Notes: a model not told the origin generated them from the letters alone. 64,000 nucleotides of DNA from Dermacentor variabilis (GCF_050947875.1 NC_134569.1:34806277-34870276), one strand, 5' to 3'; numbered from the stretch's first letter, positions 47,620-59,132 are shown. Translations and numbers: made by a program.

Positions 47620-47712
47620 AGTGAGCGTGAGAAAGAAAAGGATAAATGAGAGGCAGGGAGGTTAAATGGCACTTATCCGGGTAGATCGCCTGCGCTGGGG
47701 AATGGGAATGAG
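47620..47712 (-). mobile_element. 3' UTR relic of the CT-tailed RNase H LINE
   Basis: The minus strand reads TCCCCAGCGCAGGCGATCTA, then CCGG, CATTTAACCTCCCTGCCTCT and a pyrimidine-rich end. This matches the order CCCCAGTGTAGGGTAGCCAA, CCGG, TTAACCTCCCTGCC of the LINE UTRs at 15868 and 43268. The coding part is absent. Confidence 0.6.
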
Positions 47713-48692
47713 AAAAAAGATATGAGGTATATATTCGAGTTAGTAGCAAGTTATGAATGGTTACGAAAAGCGTTGCTTCAGAGGACGCCATGCTCACAAA
47801 TAGCTGCGCATGAAGCACATGCTAACGCACTTTGATTAGCATTAAAAAAAGGAAGTTCGAAAAGGCAGTGTAGGTCCGCGATCTTCCACTGTGACCAGTT
47901 GAATGAAATAACTGCAGTAATACTCAAATTCCTTTTCACGCCTGTGAGTAGCGCATCTAATCAAAAAGGTTTCTTCCTTGTAAATTTGCTCAGCTACCAG
48001 TATACCTTAAGGTGGTTCTAAGAGAGAGATGTAGATGCTGGGCGTTGTAGAATGTGAACCTCACTAGAGTAATAAACTAATCAATCAATGCGCGGGGTAG
48101 GCGCCTGTCAGTATACCGTAGAGTCCTAGTTTGCTGCAGCGTCTGCTGGTGATCGTGGTAAAAGGTGATAGTGGTTGAGACAGGCAGAGATAACATGGCT
48201 TCTTTTGCCCGCTGCTGTTCCACCTCAGTAGCTCTCACGTAACGCCGATATTCACCAAATATTAACGAAATAACTGCTTCGGAGACGAAGAATCAGAAGG
48301 CGAACGATTACTTTCCTGGTAATTCTGGGACATTTAGGGAATACTACGTCTTCTAAGCCAGAACGGGGTGGACCTCTCCTTACAGGCTCTAAAGCAGCCT
48401 ATTTTCTCCTCGAAAGGCAGACTTATCCAGAGGAAGGGTTCTTCGACCCTCTTAACTTACCATGTAACTCACGAATAAATTAAAGCGTCCCGTCTTAAAT
48501 AACGAAGCTTGTGTGCGTGCAGAGCCAGTTCGAACCCGAAACAGGAGGCTAACTGCGTCGTGATAAAGTCAGTCATCGTGGGCATAAAATTTCAGATAAT
48601 AATTTGGTCTCTTTCCGGCATATCAAAGCGACTTGGCTGTCACTATGATGTACCTCCAAATGAATGTTACACGAGCGTTCCCGAGTACTTAC
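47713..48692. other. Intron of the Dpr-like gene (right part)
   Basis: Non-coding sequence from the LINE relic to the Ig1 donor. It includes ACTAATCAATCAATG near 48077. No other feature. Confidence 0.6.
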
Positions 48693-48903
48693 CCAGGACA
48701 GTGAGGTTGACGAAATAGCTGATCTTTGGATCTGAGGAGACTTGGCATTCGTAAAGACCCTGGTCCGAAAGCTGCACGTAGCGAACTTGCAGCGCCCAGT
48801 CGGAAGAGCGCTCCAGATGAACCGCCTGAAAGCGGTCGTCAGCCGTGTATGTGTCTAGGCCTACGGTAAGCACGTTGTAGTCCCGCCTGCGTATCCACAG
48901 CAC
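48693..48903 (-). CDS. dpr: Dpr-family Ig protein, exon for C-terminal part of first Ig domain
   Basis: This 211-bp exon follows TGCGCAG (acceptor ending at 48904) and ends at GTAAGT (48692-48687). It encodes V-LWIRRRDYNVLTVGLDTYT, then ADDRFQAVHLERSSDWALQV, RYVQLSDQGLYECQVSSDPK and ISYFVNLTVL. It corresponds to strands C to G of Dpr Ig1: the WIRxRDxxxLTVG motif, DxGxYECQVS with the F-strand Cys, and PKIS. The B-strand Cys lies in an upstream exon outside the recognised sequence. Ig1 is the DIP-binding domain in Drosophila Dprs. The exon ends in phase 1, fitting the Ig2 exon at 37239-36943 over 11,453 bp of intron. NLT is a glycosylation sequon. There are no stops or frameshifts. Confidence 0.88.
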
Positions 48904-49036
48904 CTGCGCAGCATCAGAATTGTGGCGACACAGTGTCAGCCGGTAGAAGCACAGGTGAAGTGAGTTTAACGAAAGTTGAAGATATCAGGTGAGCTGCGCA
49001 TGCAAGGTGTCATACGTTATACTGAGCTTGTACAGT

Positions 49037-49037
49037 G

Positions 49038-49095
<58 letters not shown>

Positions 49096-49128
49096 CACGC
49101 ACAAACAAGCAATCAATCAATCAATCAC
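49037..49128. repeat. AATC tetranucleotide microsatellite, interrupted
   Basis: About 14 units at 49037-49094, then AACACGCACAAACAAGC, then four more units. On the minus strand it reads TTGA/GATT and lies just 3' of the I-type LINE, so it may be, or derive from, that element's tail. Confidence 0.9.
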
Positions 49129-49509
49129 AAGCTTTGGTACTTAATGGACATGCTAATACGAATACATGACAATATAACTAAAAGCGATTAAATTTAAGTT
49201 TACTTGAAGAAAAGCTAAAGAACATCAAATTCAATAAAATTCATAAGCCGAGTCATAGCAAAAGTAAAAAAAAGATAGGTAAATGCCAATATACCAATGC
49301 CAGGGTACTGGACTGTAAAACTATTATTGTCCTGCAGGACGCGCTTAGCGCGTAGCGGACGTCTCCCACGTAGGGATCGACAGGGAGTACCTGGCGGCTG
49401 CTTCGCAGGCCTACTGAACGGCCCATTGCTGGTCGGCGAGTAGTGAGCTTCTGAGGGACTTCTCTCACTTGTCCGAGGTAGAGTCGGGAATAGCGTTTCT
49501 ACACCGCCA

Positions 49510-49990
49510 GATCATGTGTGCGAGCGTTGCAGTGTTGCCGTACGAGGGGCACGTGTCGCTGGGCTACGCGTCGCGATAGAAAAAGTGTAATTTGGCGGGG
49601 TATGGGTACATGTGCGTCTGTATAAGCGCAGTGTTAGCGCCTGCGGCCTGTTAAGTTTGGGGAGCGGTGGCCAAAAGATGCGGCGCCCCAAGCAGAAGTC
49701 TTTTGTAATTTTGCTGTAAGTAATAAGCACGTCTCGGTTTAGCTCGACGAGATGGGGTTGTCCGGGGACGGCACGGTCCGTAAGCGCGCACGCTGCGTCG
49801 TGGGCTATCTCGTTGAGGTTGGTCAGGGCGCCCGAGCGAGACGGGCTTTATGGCCGGTTTGGAGTCGCTGTAGATCACTTGCCATTTGCCTTCGGGCACG
49901 GCAAGGCCTATGGCTCCTTGCTCCACCAATTCGGGGTCTTGGGTGAAGATCGTGGCGGAGTTGAGGGTCCGCTGTGTGGATCAGACCGCG
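49510..49990 (-). pseudogene. I-type LINE RNase H and terminal zinc motif
   Basis: LVEQGAIGLAVPEGKWQVIY and SDSKPAIK carry the RNase H glutamate and aspartate regions. The linker LLITYSKITKDFCLGRRIFW, then PPLPKLNRPQALTLRL, matches NDITSAYLNARRIYPPPSPK of the 8.3-kb copy. The end motif CPSYGNTATLAHMIWRC has Tyr in place of the second Cys of the CX2CX7HX4C pattern. Frameshifts lie between these parts. Confidence 0.8.
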
Positions 49991-50421
49991 ACTGCGGCGA
50001 AGGCTTGGTTTTTGCGGTAGGCGGTAGCGCCCACGAACGTGACGTCATCCGCTTTCATGTCTGTGCGCTGAAGAAGGGCGGTCTCCCGGGCAAGGTGCTT
50101 GCGTCTGTTTGGGTCACGATGTGCGTTGTGTGAAATAGGAGCGATCGCGATGAAGTATCGGGTCTCGTGGGGAACCGGCGTAAACTTTGGTGGATCCCGA
50201 GTCGTCGAGGAGAAGCCGAGCTAGCGCAGAATGTGGCAGCCTGCCTTGGTGATCGTGAGTCGGATCACCCGCGTTCGCTACTGAACCTCGCCGATCTCGT
50301 CTAGCGTGTTGTGCACGCCGAGCTCGAGGAGTTTCTGCGTGGAAGTGGTGATCGGAAGGCGGAAGGCTCATTTCCCTACCTTTCGAATGAGGGCGTTGAG
50401 TTTATTTCGCTCAGAACGTAG

Positions 50422-51318
50422 TCAATTGTGCATAGCAGCGACGTATGCGAAGTGGCAGAGAGCAAACGCATGTACAACACGTAGCAGGCAGTCTTCTTTG
50501 AGGCCGTGGTGACAGTTAGCTACTCTGCGTACGAGTCGTATGGCGTTCTCCGTCTTGGTCGTGAGCTTCTGCGCTGTTTGGGTGTTGGTTCCGCGGATAT
50601 CGATGATCATGCCCAGGACCCTGATTGCGTCTACCTTGGGGACGATACGGCCATCCCTGGTGCGGAGAATGATGCTGCGTTCGGCGGGGGTTTCCACCCT
50701 CTGATCCTGGCACCCCGGCCTTTGGACGAATACAGCATAAGTACCGCCTTGGTGGGGGAGCACTTGAGACCGAGATGGGGCTCGGCGCGTTCGACGACCT
50801 CCTGTGGGGCGGATTTTATGAAGCCATCCGACACTGCGGAGCACCAGATGGTTATGTCGTCGGCGTAATTGGTGTAGTTTGGCCCGTAAATCTTCGGGAG
50901 GGTCGTTCGGAGAGCTCGATCATCACGAGATTGGAAAGTGTCGGTGAGGGGACTGATCCCTGGAGGGTACCTCGCTGTCCGAGCTCGACTGCTTCCGTCA
51001 CAAGGTCTCCTGCGCGTAGGACGGCCTTGCGTTGGCTAAGGAAGGAGCGGACAAAGTCACAGAACCGACGCCCGAGCTCGAGGTCCGTGATCGCCTTTAG
51101 GATGAACGAGTGCGTGATGCCTTTTCCAAATCGACACCGAGTATGGCACGGGTGTCCCGAGTATTTCCTCCGTCAAGAATCTGATGCTTCAGGAATAATA
51201 TGACGTCTTGTGCAGAAAACCCGGGTCGCAAGCCGATCATGTGATGTGGGAGGCATTTGTGGTCCTTGAAGTACCGATCGATCCTGTTGAGGACAGCGTG
51301 TTCGGCCACATCACCCAC
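50422..51318 (-). pseudogene. I-type LINE reverse transcriptase
   Basis: Segments in order: HAVLNRIDRYFKDH, MIGLRPGFSAQDVILFLKHQ, AILGVDLEKA (the first catalytic Asp), then SHSFILKAITDLELGRRFCD and RGTLQGSVPSPTLSNLVMI in another frame. NYTNYADDITIW follows with an intact YADD box at 50867-50856. HLGLKCSPTKAVLMLYSSKG and IRVLGMIIDI end the domain. The active-site motifs are conserved although the reading frame is broken at least twice. Role: copying LINE RNA at the nicked target. Confidence 0.85.
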
Positions 51319-51721
51319 GCAAGACTTCAGCGAGATCGAGAGGAGGTGATCTAGGCTAGGCGCCTTGCCCAGTTTGGGAATGAAGATCGCGTGGGCGAGT
51401 TTGCAGGCGTCGGGTAGTTCGCCTTTCTTCCGTACTTCGTTGATTGTGTTGGTGAGGTAAATGACGGAGAGGTCATCCAGGTTGTGCAGGAGCTTGTTGG
51501 TGATGCCATCGGGACCGCGGGTGCAGCGGTCATTGAGTTCGGGGTGTACCTCTTCGGCGGAAAAGATATCGTCCTACTGCTGTTTGTGTGGCAGTGATCC
51601 ACTATGCTGTTGTTTAACTCGGATATGGGTTTGCGGAGCCTGCGATTGAGCCGCTGACCTTTCCAGCGGGCCAGGAGGGACTGTTTGGCCTCGAGAAGGT
51701 GGGCGAGGCGACTGTCCATCT

Positions 51722-52788
51722 TCACGGTGGGCTGGTCCGTACTGATGGTTTTGGTAGCCTTGGCGACGCCGGCTTTGAACTGAGCCGTCCACGCCTGGAG
51801 ATTCGAGGCGTCGTCGGGTGGGAGTTGTTCAGCGCGAGTCTTACGGAAGAAGTCCCAATCGACCTACACTGTACGACTTGGTCTTCCTGCCGACGATGAG
51901 GGGACTGATCACCTGTAGGAAGTTGGGCCAGTAGGAAGTGGTCGCTACCGAGATTTACCGCAAAGCTGAACCAGCGGGCATCAGCAACGTTCTTGACGAA
52001 GCACAGATCTGGGGTGGTGTCGCTTTGCGTGGACGTGCCGGTGCGGGTGGAAAAAGCCTTGTACATAATGAGGGAAAGGTTCATGTCGTTCGCGTTCTAC
52101 CAGAGCTCGTTACCCTTGGTGGTGTCGTACGCCTAGCCCCAGATGCGATGCGCAGGGGCTAGGGGTACGACCAAGACGGAGAACGCAATACTACCCGTAC
52201 GCAGAATGGCTGTCACCATGCTGTCAAAGAAGACAACCTGCTACTTGTTCTACATGTGTTTGCTTTCTGCCACTTCACATACGTCGCTGCCATGGACAAT
52301 TGACTACGTGCTGAGCGCAATAAACTCAACGCCCTCATTCGAAACGTAGGTAAATGGGGCTTCAGCCTTCCTCCTTCGATCACTAATGGGTTGGAGCGAT
52401 CGAGGCGGATGGCTCTCTGGAACAGTAGTTTGAACCATTATCTGTGTTTGCGGAGGATACTGTACACGTTGAGGATGTACATGCTTCGTCGAGACACGTT
52501 GCCAGGGAGACTCTCTACCATGACGTGTTTGATTTCGGGCCTGTCAAGGTCGTGCCCTAGGCAGGAGATCTTGTTAGAGACCAGCGTGGCGGTACTGCGT
52601 CGTCCTGAGGGTCCGCATAACCACTGGTATCCGGATAATGTGGCAGTGGGTATTACAATTTCTTGTAACAGGATGACGTGGGGTTGGGCTTCGCGGCTGT
52701 GGAGGTATTGCTGCAAGGAGGCTTTCTTCCAGGCGAAGTTCCTGTAATTGCACTGCCAGATGCGAAACGTGTCATTCTGCCTGGCCAT
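51722..52788 (-). pseudogene. I-type LINE apurinic-type endonuclease
   Basis: The N-terminal part (52788-52438) reads RIWQCNYRNFAWKKASLQQY, then AQPHVILLQE, which fits the family's QWNCRSF...K...L..........PDVILLQE. Asn is kept but shifted (QCNYR for QWNCR). The C-terminal part (52084-51722) has TPDLCFVKNVADARWF and NLGSDHFLLA, the SDH catalytic motif. The middle is damaged. Confidence 0.8.
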
Positions 52789-52822
52789 ATTGAATTATGT
52801 GGGGGTCGGCCCGGGCACATGG

Positions 52823-54330
52823 CTACCGGAAGAGCGTGTGTGTGCGTTGTGAGATTGGCTTACCCTTGCCGATGGCAGGAGCAACGACATGTTCGAGATA
52901 GTGTTCTACTTGGCCCAACTGATTACCGTGGGCCACGATATTTGACTGCACGAGGGCCATCTTCTCGCCGAGGAAGCTGAGGCAATTCTTAGGTGCGCTC
53001 TCGTCATCGTCGTTACCGGCGCCTACGGGTTGCGGCGTCGATGTGGCAACCGTATTGGCAGCACTGGTGGCCACGGGTATAGTGGCGCGCGCGCTCCTGT
53101 CATTTTTCATTTCACCGATGGCGGCCGTGAGCACCGTGTCGCGCTCTGGGAGTGAAACCGACCCTACCTGTGATGTAGCGCTTCCTCTTCCCCGGACGGT
53201 GTCCGCCCAAGTGTGGGTGCGTCGCTTATTCTTAATGGCGTTGCCTTGAGGTAGGGGTGCCAGTGGGCTCAGCGATCGTTGACAGCCTGAGCGGGACGCG
53301 GGGCGGAAGCCCGAATGGGACGTGGGACCGCCCCGCGATGCATATCCAGGGGGGGGGGGGGGAGAAGAGGCACATAGCGCGCTGCAGGAGCGGGGCCGAG
53401 GACAGCTCCGGGATCTCGATGCACACTTGTAGCGGCTCCCGGAATGGCCACAGGACCGGGATCGTCTGCCACCGGATCGGCCATCTCTCGGCAGTTGTGC
53501 GAATTCATCGTCGTCGGCGCCCGCGTAGGATTTAGACGTTGTAGCATGATCGTCGCCGCCTCGCGTCGAACGTGGTCGCTGCCATCGTCGTGGTCGTCGC
53601 ACTACATAGGGAATATGGTAGCGTTCTTTACATGCTTTGTCAGCAGTGAAGTGGGCTCCGCCACCCAGCTTACACTGTGGTGTACGCTGATGCTCTCTCT
53701 CGGCGTTCGGGGCACCGCAGCCTCGGCAGATAGCGTCCCCAGGGCAAACGTATACGTGAAAGCCGAGCCGACTGGAGGCGTAGCAGATTCTGCCTGCGGT
53801 ACTGCGTGCATTGCACCAGCATCGAACTATATCGTACGAAATTGGGTACGCGATGTCCGTCGAGGGGGTGGGGGCACACGATTACTGTGGTGGTACTGCC
53901 GATGCGTATGGCGGCCAGAGCTAGTGGATTTCTGTCGATCACGATTTTTGCATCAATGTCCATCGAACCGTCTTGCACGGGGATTCCACGGACGACGCCT
54001 TTACACGTAGATTGTGGGGTCGCTTCGTAGGGCACTAACCTCGAAGATCTTCTCGCCGATGCAGATTTATTTTACCCGTACGTAGCGGTTAGCTTTTGCT
54101 CTTCTGGGCGTGCTCGCCACTAAGATATCCTGTTTGTGGTTACGGCAAAGCGTGTCCGAGCGTTTTTCCGCAGGGCTGATACCGGCCGATGGGGCAAAGG
54201 TGTCGGCGACGACCGTTGGGCCAACCCTGGCGATATTATGTCCCTCTCTGGGTCTGGTAATGACGTAGTTATCGTATTGTGGCAGTTGATGCATTCTGCT
54301 TGCTCGGATGATGTCGTTTTTAACACTTTC
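52823..54330 (-). pseudogene. I-type LINE ORF1, gag-like with degenerate CCHC knuckles
   Basis: The start has ECINCHNTITTSLPDPERD, the next piece STCKGVVRGIPVQD and DRNPLALAAIRIGSTTTVIV, then VPNFVRYSSMLVQCTQYRRQ. The knuckle region gives CYASSRLGFHVYVCP, CRGCGAPNAE and CKLGGGAHFTADKACKERYH in varying frames. Several Cys/His positions are lost (ASS for ACG, GFHV for GHRA). A basic/serine-rich tail follows to 52823. In the family this protein binds LINE RNA. Confidence 0.75.
53349..53362 (+). repeat. G homopolymer (14 G)
   Basis: An uninterrupted G-run inside the ORF1 relic. It reads as proline codons on the minus strand and may have shifted the frame. Confidence 0.85.
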
Positions 54331-55084
54331 TCTACCGTAGGGCTTTATTCTCTCTGCGTTTCAGCGCACCATATGTCGGAGTGGGGCTAGCGCGTACAGT
54401 TTGAGATATTGCTCTACGAGACGTGGTGGTTTGCCAGCTTCGATGTCGTATGTAGTGCCACAGTATTCAAACGCCCCGACTGATGTGTGTCTCAAATAAA
54501 TGCCTATGCTGCTCAGGTAGATTTGCCACTCCTCCCTTGATGACCAAAAAAATACATTATTGAGTGACCTCAGCAGTCGCACGAACTTCTGTGTTCTTTC
54601 CAAATAAATCGGTGAGATGAGAACATTTACTATGTCGGTTGAATACATCATCTAGTCAGCTAGTGTAGATGAAATGCAGCTTGTTTGGTAGAGCAAACTC
54701 CTGGGAAACCAAAATGTTGTCTCATCCATCGAATTTCTGCCTGGGTAAAGAACCCCCGTTTGTCGAGGCTCGAAGAGTGGATCAGGAAACATATCTTCTG
54801 ACAGAAAGAGAAAGAATGATGTTGCGCGATGTAGCTGAGGGAACCTTTCTGTGCCTGCTTTTCCAGAGCGCTCAACAAAAAAGAAACCAAAAATCTCAGG
54901 ATCGTCTGTCAGACGCGGTATTCTCGCTTAGTCAAAATTGTCACGAGAGAGCAAGAAATATTATGAATGCGATAAGGATAGACCAGGAATTAGCAATATT
55001 AGGGACAGATGAGTAGGTATACAAACTCGGCTGTAGACTTTATTACAGTAAAAAAATATCTTTACAGCTGAAACCTATGCACTC
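54331..55084. other. Unassigned stretch between two LINEs
   Basis: A minus frame at 54651-54361 (96 codons) contains GAFEYCGTTYDIEAGKPPRL and directly adjoins the I-type LINE start. It could be 5' UTR or another relic. A plus frame at 54669-55016 (115 codons) is open without a recognised domain. Confidence 0.3.
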
Positions 55085-56677
55085 TTACCGCCTGTGAACC
55101 CCATAAAAAAAATAAGACTAGAAAAAGCAATTATATTTACCGACTCTCTAAGCGTTGTCAAGGCATTAGTATTGTTACAAAAGTATAACAATCCTGTATT
55201 TATTGATCATTATACACTCTTGTACGACGCTTATGCATGCAGTCAATTTGTCATTACATGCTAGGTGCCCAGACACAAAGGTATCGAGGGTAATGTGCTC
55301 GCCGGCGAAAACGCCACATCAACAGCAACAACAGATTTCAGCGCTTCCATAGCTACCCCGTCAAAGATTTGAAACATTTCATTCGAAAAAAAATTAAGAG
55401 ACTACTGGAAACGCTTGTCGGCGCAGAAACTTCGAATAAACTTCATCTAATTAGACCACAGTTAAGTACTTACCCATCAATAACCAAATCACGAGAAACT
55501 GATGTCCTGTTCTGTCGACTAAGAATCGGGCATACATACAGTGCACACAACTTCTTTCTTACTGGTGACGAACCCCCTACATTTAGTAGGTTTGGTGAAA
55601 GACTGACTATCATCCACGTCCTTGTGGAGGGTCGGGAAACAGAAATCGAGCGGAAAAAGCACTTTCCTTTAGCTTATCGACAGCGTATATCCCATTACAC
55701 CCAGCACAGTTTTTGGCACAAACCCATTATTCGACACCAAAAATATTCTAAATTTTTTAAATGGCACTCTTACACCGCACATTATCAGTCCAAGAGTTAC
55801 GTAGTACGCACTCTTACAAGAGGCTGCTGCTGCGTTAGGTACACCTAATACAGCACGTGTCTACAGACCCTTATATCCAAGGGTCCCGATGAGGCAGCAT
55901 TGCTATGTTCATCTACACGTTTTATTACATTATCCCTGCATAACAAAACATTTATTGTCACAGTTCACATCTATGGTCATTTTCGTTGTTTTAATACTTA
56001 TATATTTTACGCAATTTAAAGCGGCTGATTTTAGACCTATTTACAGGCCTACTACATGCCCCATTCAAAGTAGAATTCTCCACTTCATAACCCCTTCAGT
56101 CACGAATTACGATCAACTGTCGATAAATGCGTGAGATTTGCATAATTTTATGCCAAGGTGCTGGAGATTCCCCAGAAATCAAGTCAAGGTGGGATGAGAA
56201 TGACTCTGTGCATTTCATAGAGAGCCATCATAATTACATAGTATATAAATATTAATATACTGTACAGTCAGGCCTGCTGCGTTTCTTTATTAAAATATTG
56301 AATCAACCACTCGAATTACATGCACAGTCTTATTTTTGGGTGCCAGGATTATAAAAAGGGTAAAAGATATTTCGCATAACTACCGAAACGTCTCATTCCA
56401 AACGTCCCGTCGAAGATGGTTGTGCCTTCACCAAAACGGTTGCCTGAAGCGATATTTCACTCAGAAGTGAAATGTGTGCACTTTAGGAAACCAGAATTTT
56501 AAATTTGCTGAAAGTTTACTGTTCGTTGTCTATTCCTTGCAACCACTGCACAGTAATGACAAAAATAAGTCACGTCCACAGACGTCTATGCCATGACTGA
56601 AGAGGATAAACGATCCATAGAAAAAACCATCCCCGCGTGTAAGGTGCTCTTTGGCCAATAGCTGGCCTTTGCGCCAC
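55085..56677 (+). mobile_element. RNase H LINE of a third lineage, 3' end
   Basis: From about 55134 the frame gives IFTDSLSVVKALV, NPVFIDHYTLLYDAYA and RHKGIEGN, which is RNase H; the Trp of the usual CWVPGHKG is a stop here. After another stop the open frame 55369-55848 contains LKHFIRKKIKRLLETLVGAE, TSNKLHLIRP and TDVLFCRLRIGHTYSAHNFF. LTIIHVLVEGRETEIERKKH follows, the position of the end zinc motif (CxxC/H/C in relatives, with Cys lost here). A long 3' UTR follows, and I place the end at the AAAT tract (56678) by inference. Confidence 0.7.
55369..55848 (+). pseudogene. LINE ORF C-terminus after RNase H (159 codons)
   Basis: This frame encodes the post-RNase H helical region and the RLRIGHT...FLLTG-type block (FCRLRIGHTYSAHNFFLTGD). 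In relatives PTCxxCGExLTVxHVLxEC follows. Here it reads PTFSRFGERLTIIHVLVEGR, so all zinc-binding Cys are lost while His is kept. It is not functional. Confidence 0.7.
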
Positions 56678-56681
56678 AAAA

Positions 56682-56748
<67 letters not shown>

Positions 56749-56821
56749 ATATTTATTTATTTATTTATTTATTTATATTCATTTATGCATTTATTTATAA
56801 ATAAATAAATAAATAAATAAA
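56678..56821. repeat. AAAT microsatellite with inverted TTTA half
   Basis: An ATAA/AAAT tract at 56678-56750 is followed by its complement (ATTT units, 56751-56774), a short ATTCATTTATGCA spacer and again an AAAT tract to 56821. The two orientations make a strong hairpin. It may be the tail of the LINE on its left. Confidence 0.95.
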
Positions 56822-59049
56822 CTAGTCAGTCATTCAGTCAGTCAATCAATCGATCAACCAATCAATCAATCAATCCTCTATTACAGCACTGTTTGAGTAC
56901 AAAGATAAATATTTATGTGCCCAAGAAATTCTTCTGCTGTGAGAAATAAATAGCTCATGCACAGCGCCGAATAAGCACAAACCGACTTCTTTTTTCTTTA
57001 TCAAATACATTTTTTTTTTCGTTTGGTTTCAAGTAGACAAAATAGGCCGAAAGTGTTTGCGAGTTCTTTTTCTTGGTGCCTAAGAAGATCAGTGTGCTGC
57101 ATTTTGGAATTTCCGCAGACAAAATGAGTTCATATGACGAAGCATATATTACAACAGAGTGATATGAAGCTTTTATGACTTGTAACGCGAAGTAATCAGT
57201 CTGGTCAGAATTGAAGCTTCAGTATATTTGGAACGCTGGTGCCATGTAAACTTCTTGAAGGTGCTGATTTTGTGAAATACGGTAAAAAGTAAAAGAAAGA
57301 AAGAAAAAAAAAGAAAGGAAAATTGCCCTGGAAAGGGATGCAGTGCGGAGTTGCGTAGTGCTGAATGAACACGTGCGTGCCATTTTGCAGGTGAATGTAG
57401 AGTATGAGCTTGTTTCATAGCGGTACAGAATTGAATTGATGCAACACTTCTGCGCAACTTTCTCATTCCTTAATATAGATTTTGTCTACAGGCACTCCAT
57501 TCTTGTAGCAATACTTACATTTATTCTTTTCTTTTTGACAATTCTTGATCCTCGATACCGTTGCATCTTAAGGCCGCCGCACCCATACAAGCCGCGCCTT
57601 GTGTAAAAGCGGAGATGATCTAAGCATGTCCGTAAACTACAGGCCGGTAATTAGGGTTGGCCTACGATGCTCATCCCTTTTAACGTCCGTAGATGCAGAG
57701 AAGACCAATCAGGATGGCGAAGTAACCACATCATATTTTTTATTTGTAGACTTCATATAGAACCCTAGAAGTTCCGGGTAATTCAGCACGTCACAAAAGA
57801 ATTCACGAAGCACTGTGGCGCGTCCGATGTTTGAGTAAGGCTGGCTTTCAAGCCACCCTTTCGATGCCTTTAATCCCCCTCCCAAATTTATGTACAGAGG
57901 CACGTGCTTTAATTGTGACGCCAGGATCGTGAGTACCCGATCAGGTTGACCAGGCTGATGTACAACTCAATAAAATAAGTAAAAATATTTGACAATAGTT
58001 TTTTTCTTTTCCATCGGAAGTCGTGCTCGTGAGAACCAGCAACGAAAGCGCGACGAGGTATACAGTGGCGCGCGTCTACTAACAAAGCGCGAGCAGAAAA
58101 TGGGCCAGAAGTGGGCTTCATCAATCAAAAAAAGCAGCAATCATACCTTCTTGGAAAATGCCAAAGCTATTACAGGCGTTGCAGACGTGAACTGAAGCGT
58201 CTCCTGCATATTATGCTTCCACAGTACACGAAGAGAGATTATTTTTGTTTCATCAGCAGGTGGTCGGGGCTGGTATCGGATTCCGTCTTTTCTTGTTCAC
58301 TGAGTAGATAATGTCTGCGTGAAAGTGACCTGACTTGCCGAGCAATGTTGAGCAAAAAGTTAAACTGGAGGATATGTGCTGTCGGATTCAGGTGTCGACG
58401 TTTCAAAATTTCGAAAGTATGAAGCCCGCCTTTCTAGTCTTCCGAACTGAACACACTGCTTATGCGTACAGACGGGCATTTAATTAGTGGTCTTCATATC
58501 GTTCATTGTGGTCAGAATAGTAAACAGAAAATAGCGAGGCTCAAGGAGGGTGATGTCAATATGCAGTAAAATTAGAGGAAGACACTACGATGGAACGTCT
58601 ACAGCAACACGAGTACTCTCAGAAAGGCAGCTGGTTTTTCGGTAATTTACAATGCCAGCAGCTCGTGTAGGAAAGTGTGGCATTTGCTCACGGGAGTGTC
58701 AGTATTAGACGGGCCCAAATCATAAAAAACGGTGGGCCCCAGCACCTGTTCTCACCCGACGGTATACAACCGAGGAGATTAGCATATCACATATCGCCGT
58801 ATCTTCGACAAGAAATGAACGCCCTTAGTCATCAGCTTAATTCAATTTCTTCCTATTTATTCGGCGCATCTCACTGTCCCTGGAATTTGCAAGCCCATTT
58901 ACCTTCTTCACTGTCTCTCCTTCCCCTGTGGAGGGTACAAAATGTTTATCTTCTAGCAGAGCCTCCTCGCCGTTCGCATCTCATTTATCTCTGCCTTTCA
59001 TCTCCTTTCTCTTTCTGCAACATCGTCTGTGCATTGCATCGCTACCGGA
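56822..59049. other. Unassigned stretch
   Basis: It begins with a CAGT/CAAT-rich simple region (56825-56873). A plus frame of 128 codons at 58677-59063 has no recognised domain. No gene is supported. Confidence 0.45.
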
Positions 59050-59132
59050 GTACGAACGCTTGAGACTGCGAATCATAACTGCTACCTCGTGCTCAGTAGA
59101 GGCACGCCGTAGCCACTGAGTAACAGCGGCAG
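59050..59132 (-). mobile_element. tRNA-derived SINE head, degenerate (Ruka-like)
   Basis: The minus strand reads GCCGCTGTTACTCAGTGGCT, then ACTGAGCACGAGGTAGCAG and a GATTCGC remnant of the B box. It parallels the head of the SINE at 59335 (CCGTGGTTGCTCAGTGG, GCTGAGCACGAGGTCGCGGG). The SINE body is not recognised downstream, so it is a truncated or old copy, inverted relative to its neighbour. Confidence 0.6.

Larger units (their letters stand above)
49250..54330 (-). mobile_element. I-type LINE with RNase H, nearly full length, broken
   Basis: The minus strand has, in order, ORF1 (gag-like with CCHC knuckles, about 54330-52823), ORF2 endonuclease (52788-51722), reverse transcriptase (51318-50422), RNase H (about 49990-49651) and the terminal zinc motif (about 49560). 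The length of about 5.1 kb and the order fit I-clade LINEs. Stops and frameshifts are scattered over all parts. The smaller copy at 8330-8884 shares the terminal blocks. It lies upstream of the Ig1 exon on the same strand as the host gene. Confidence 0.85.

Noticed and set aside
49037..49128. CRISPR-like or regulatory array
   Set aside because: A simple AATC microsatellite with one interruption.
49651..53602. Many plus-strand open frames (up to 188 codons) opposite the LINE
   Set aside because: They are antisense shadows of LINE ORF1 and ORF2 and have no motif of their own.
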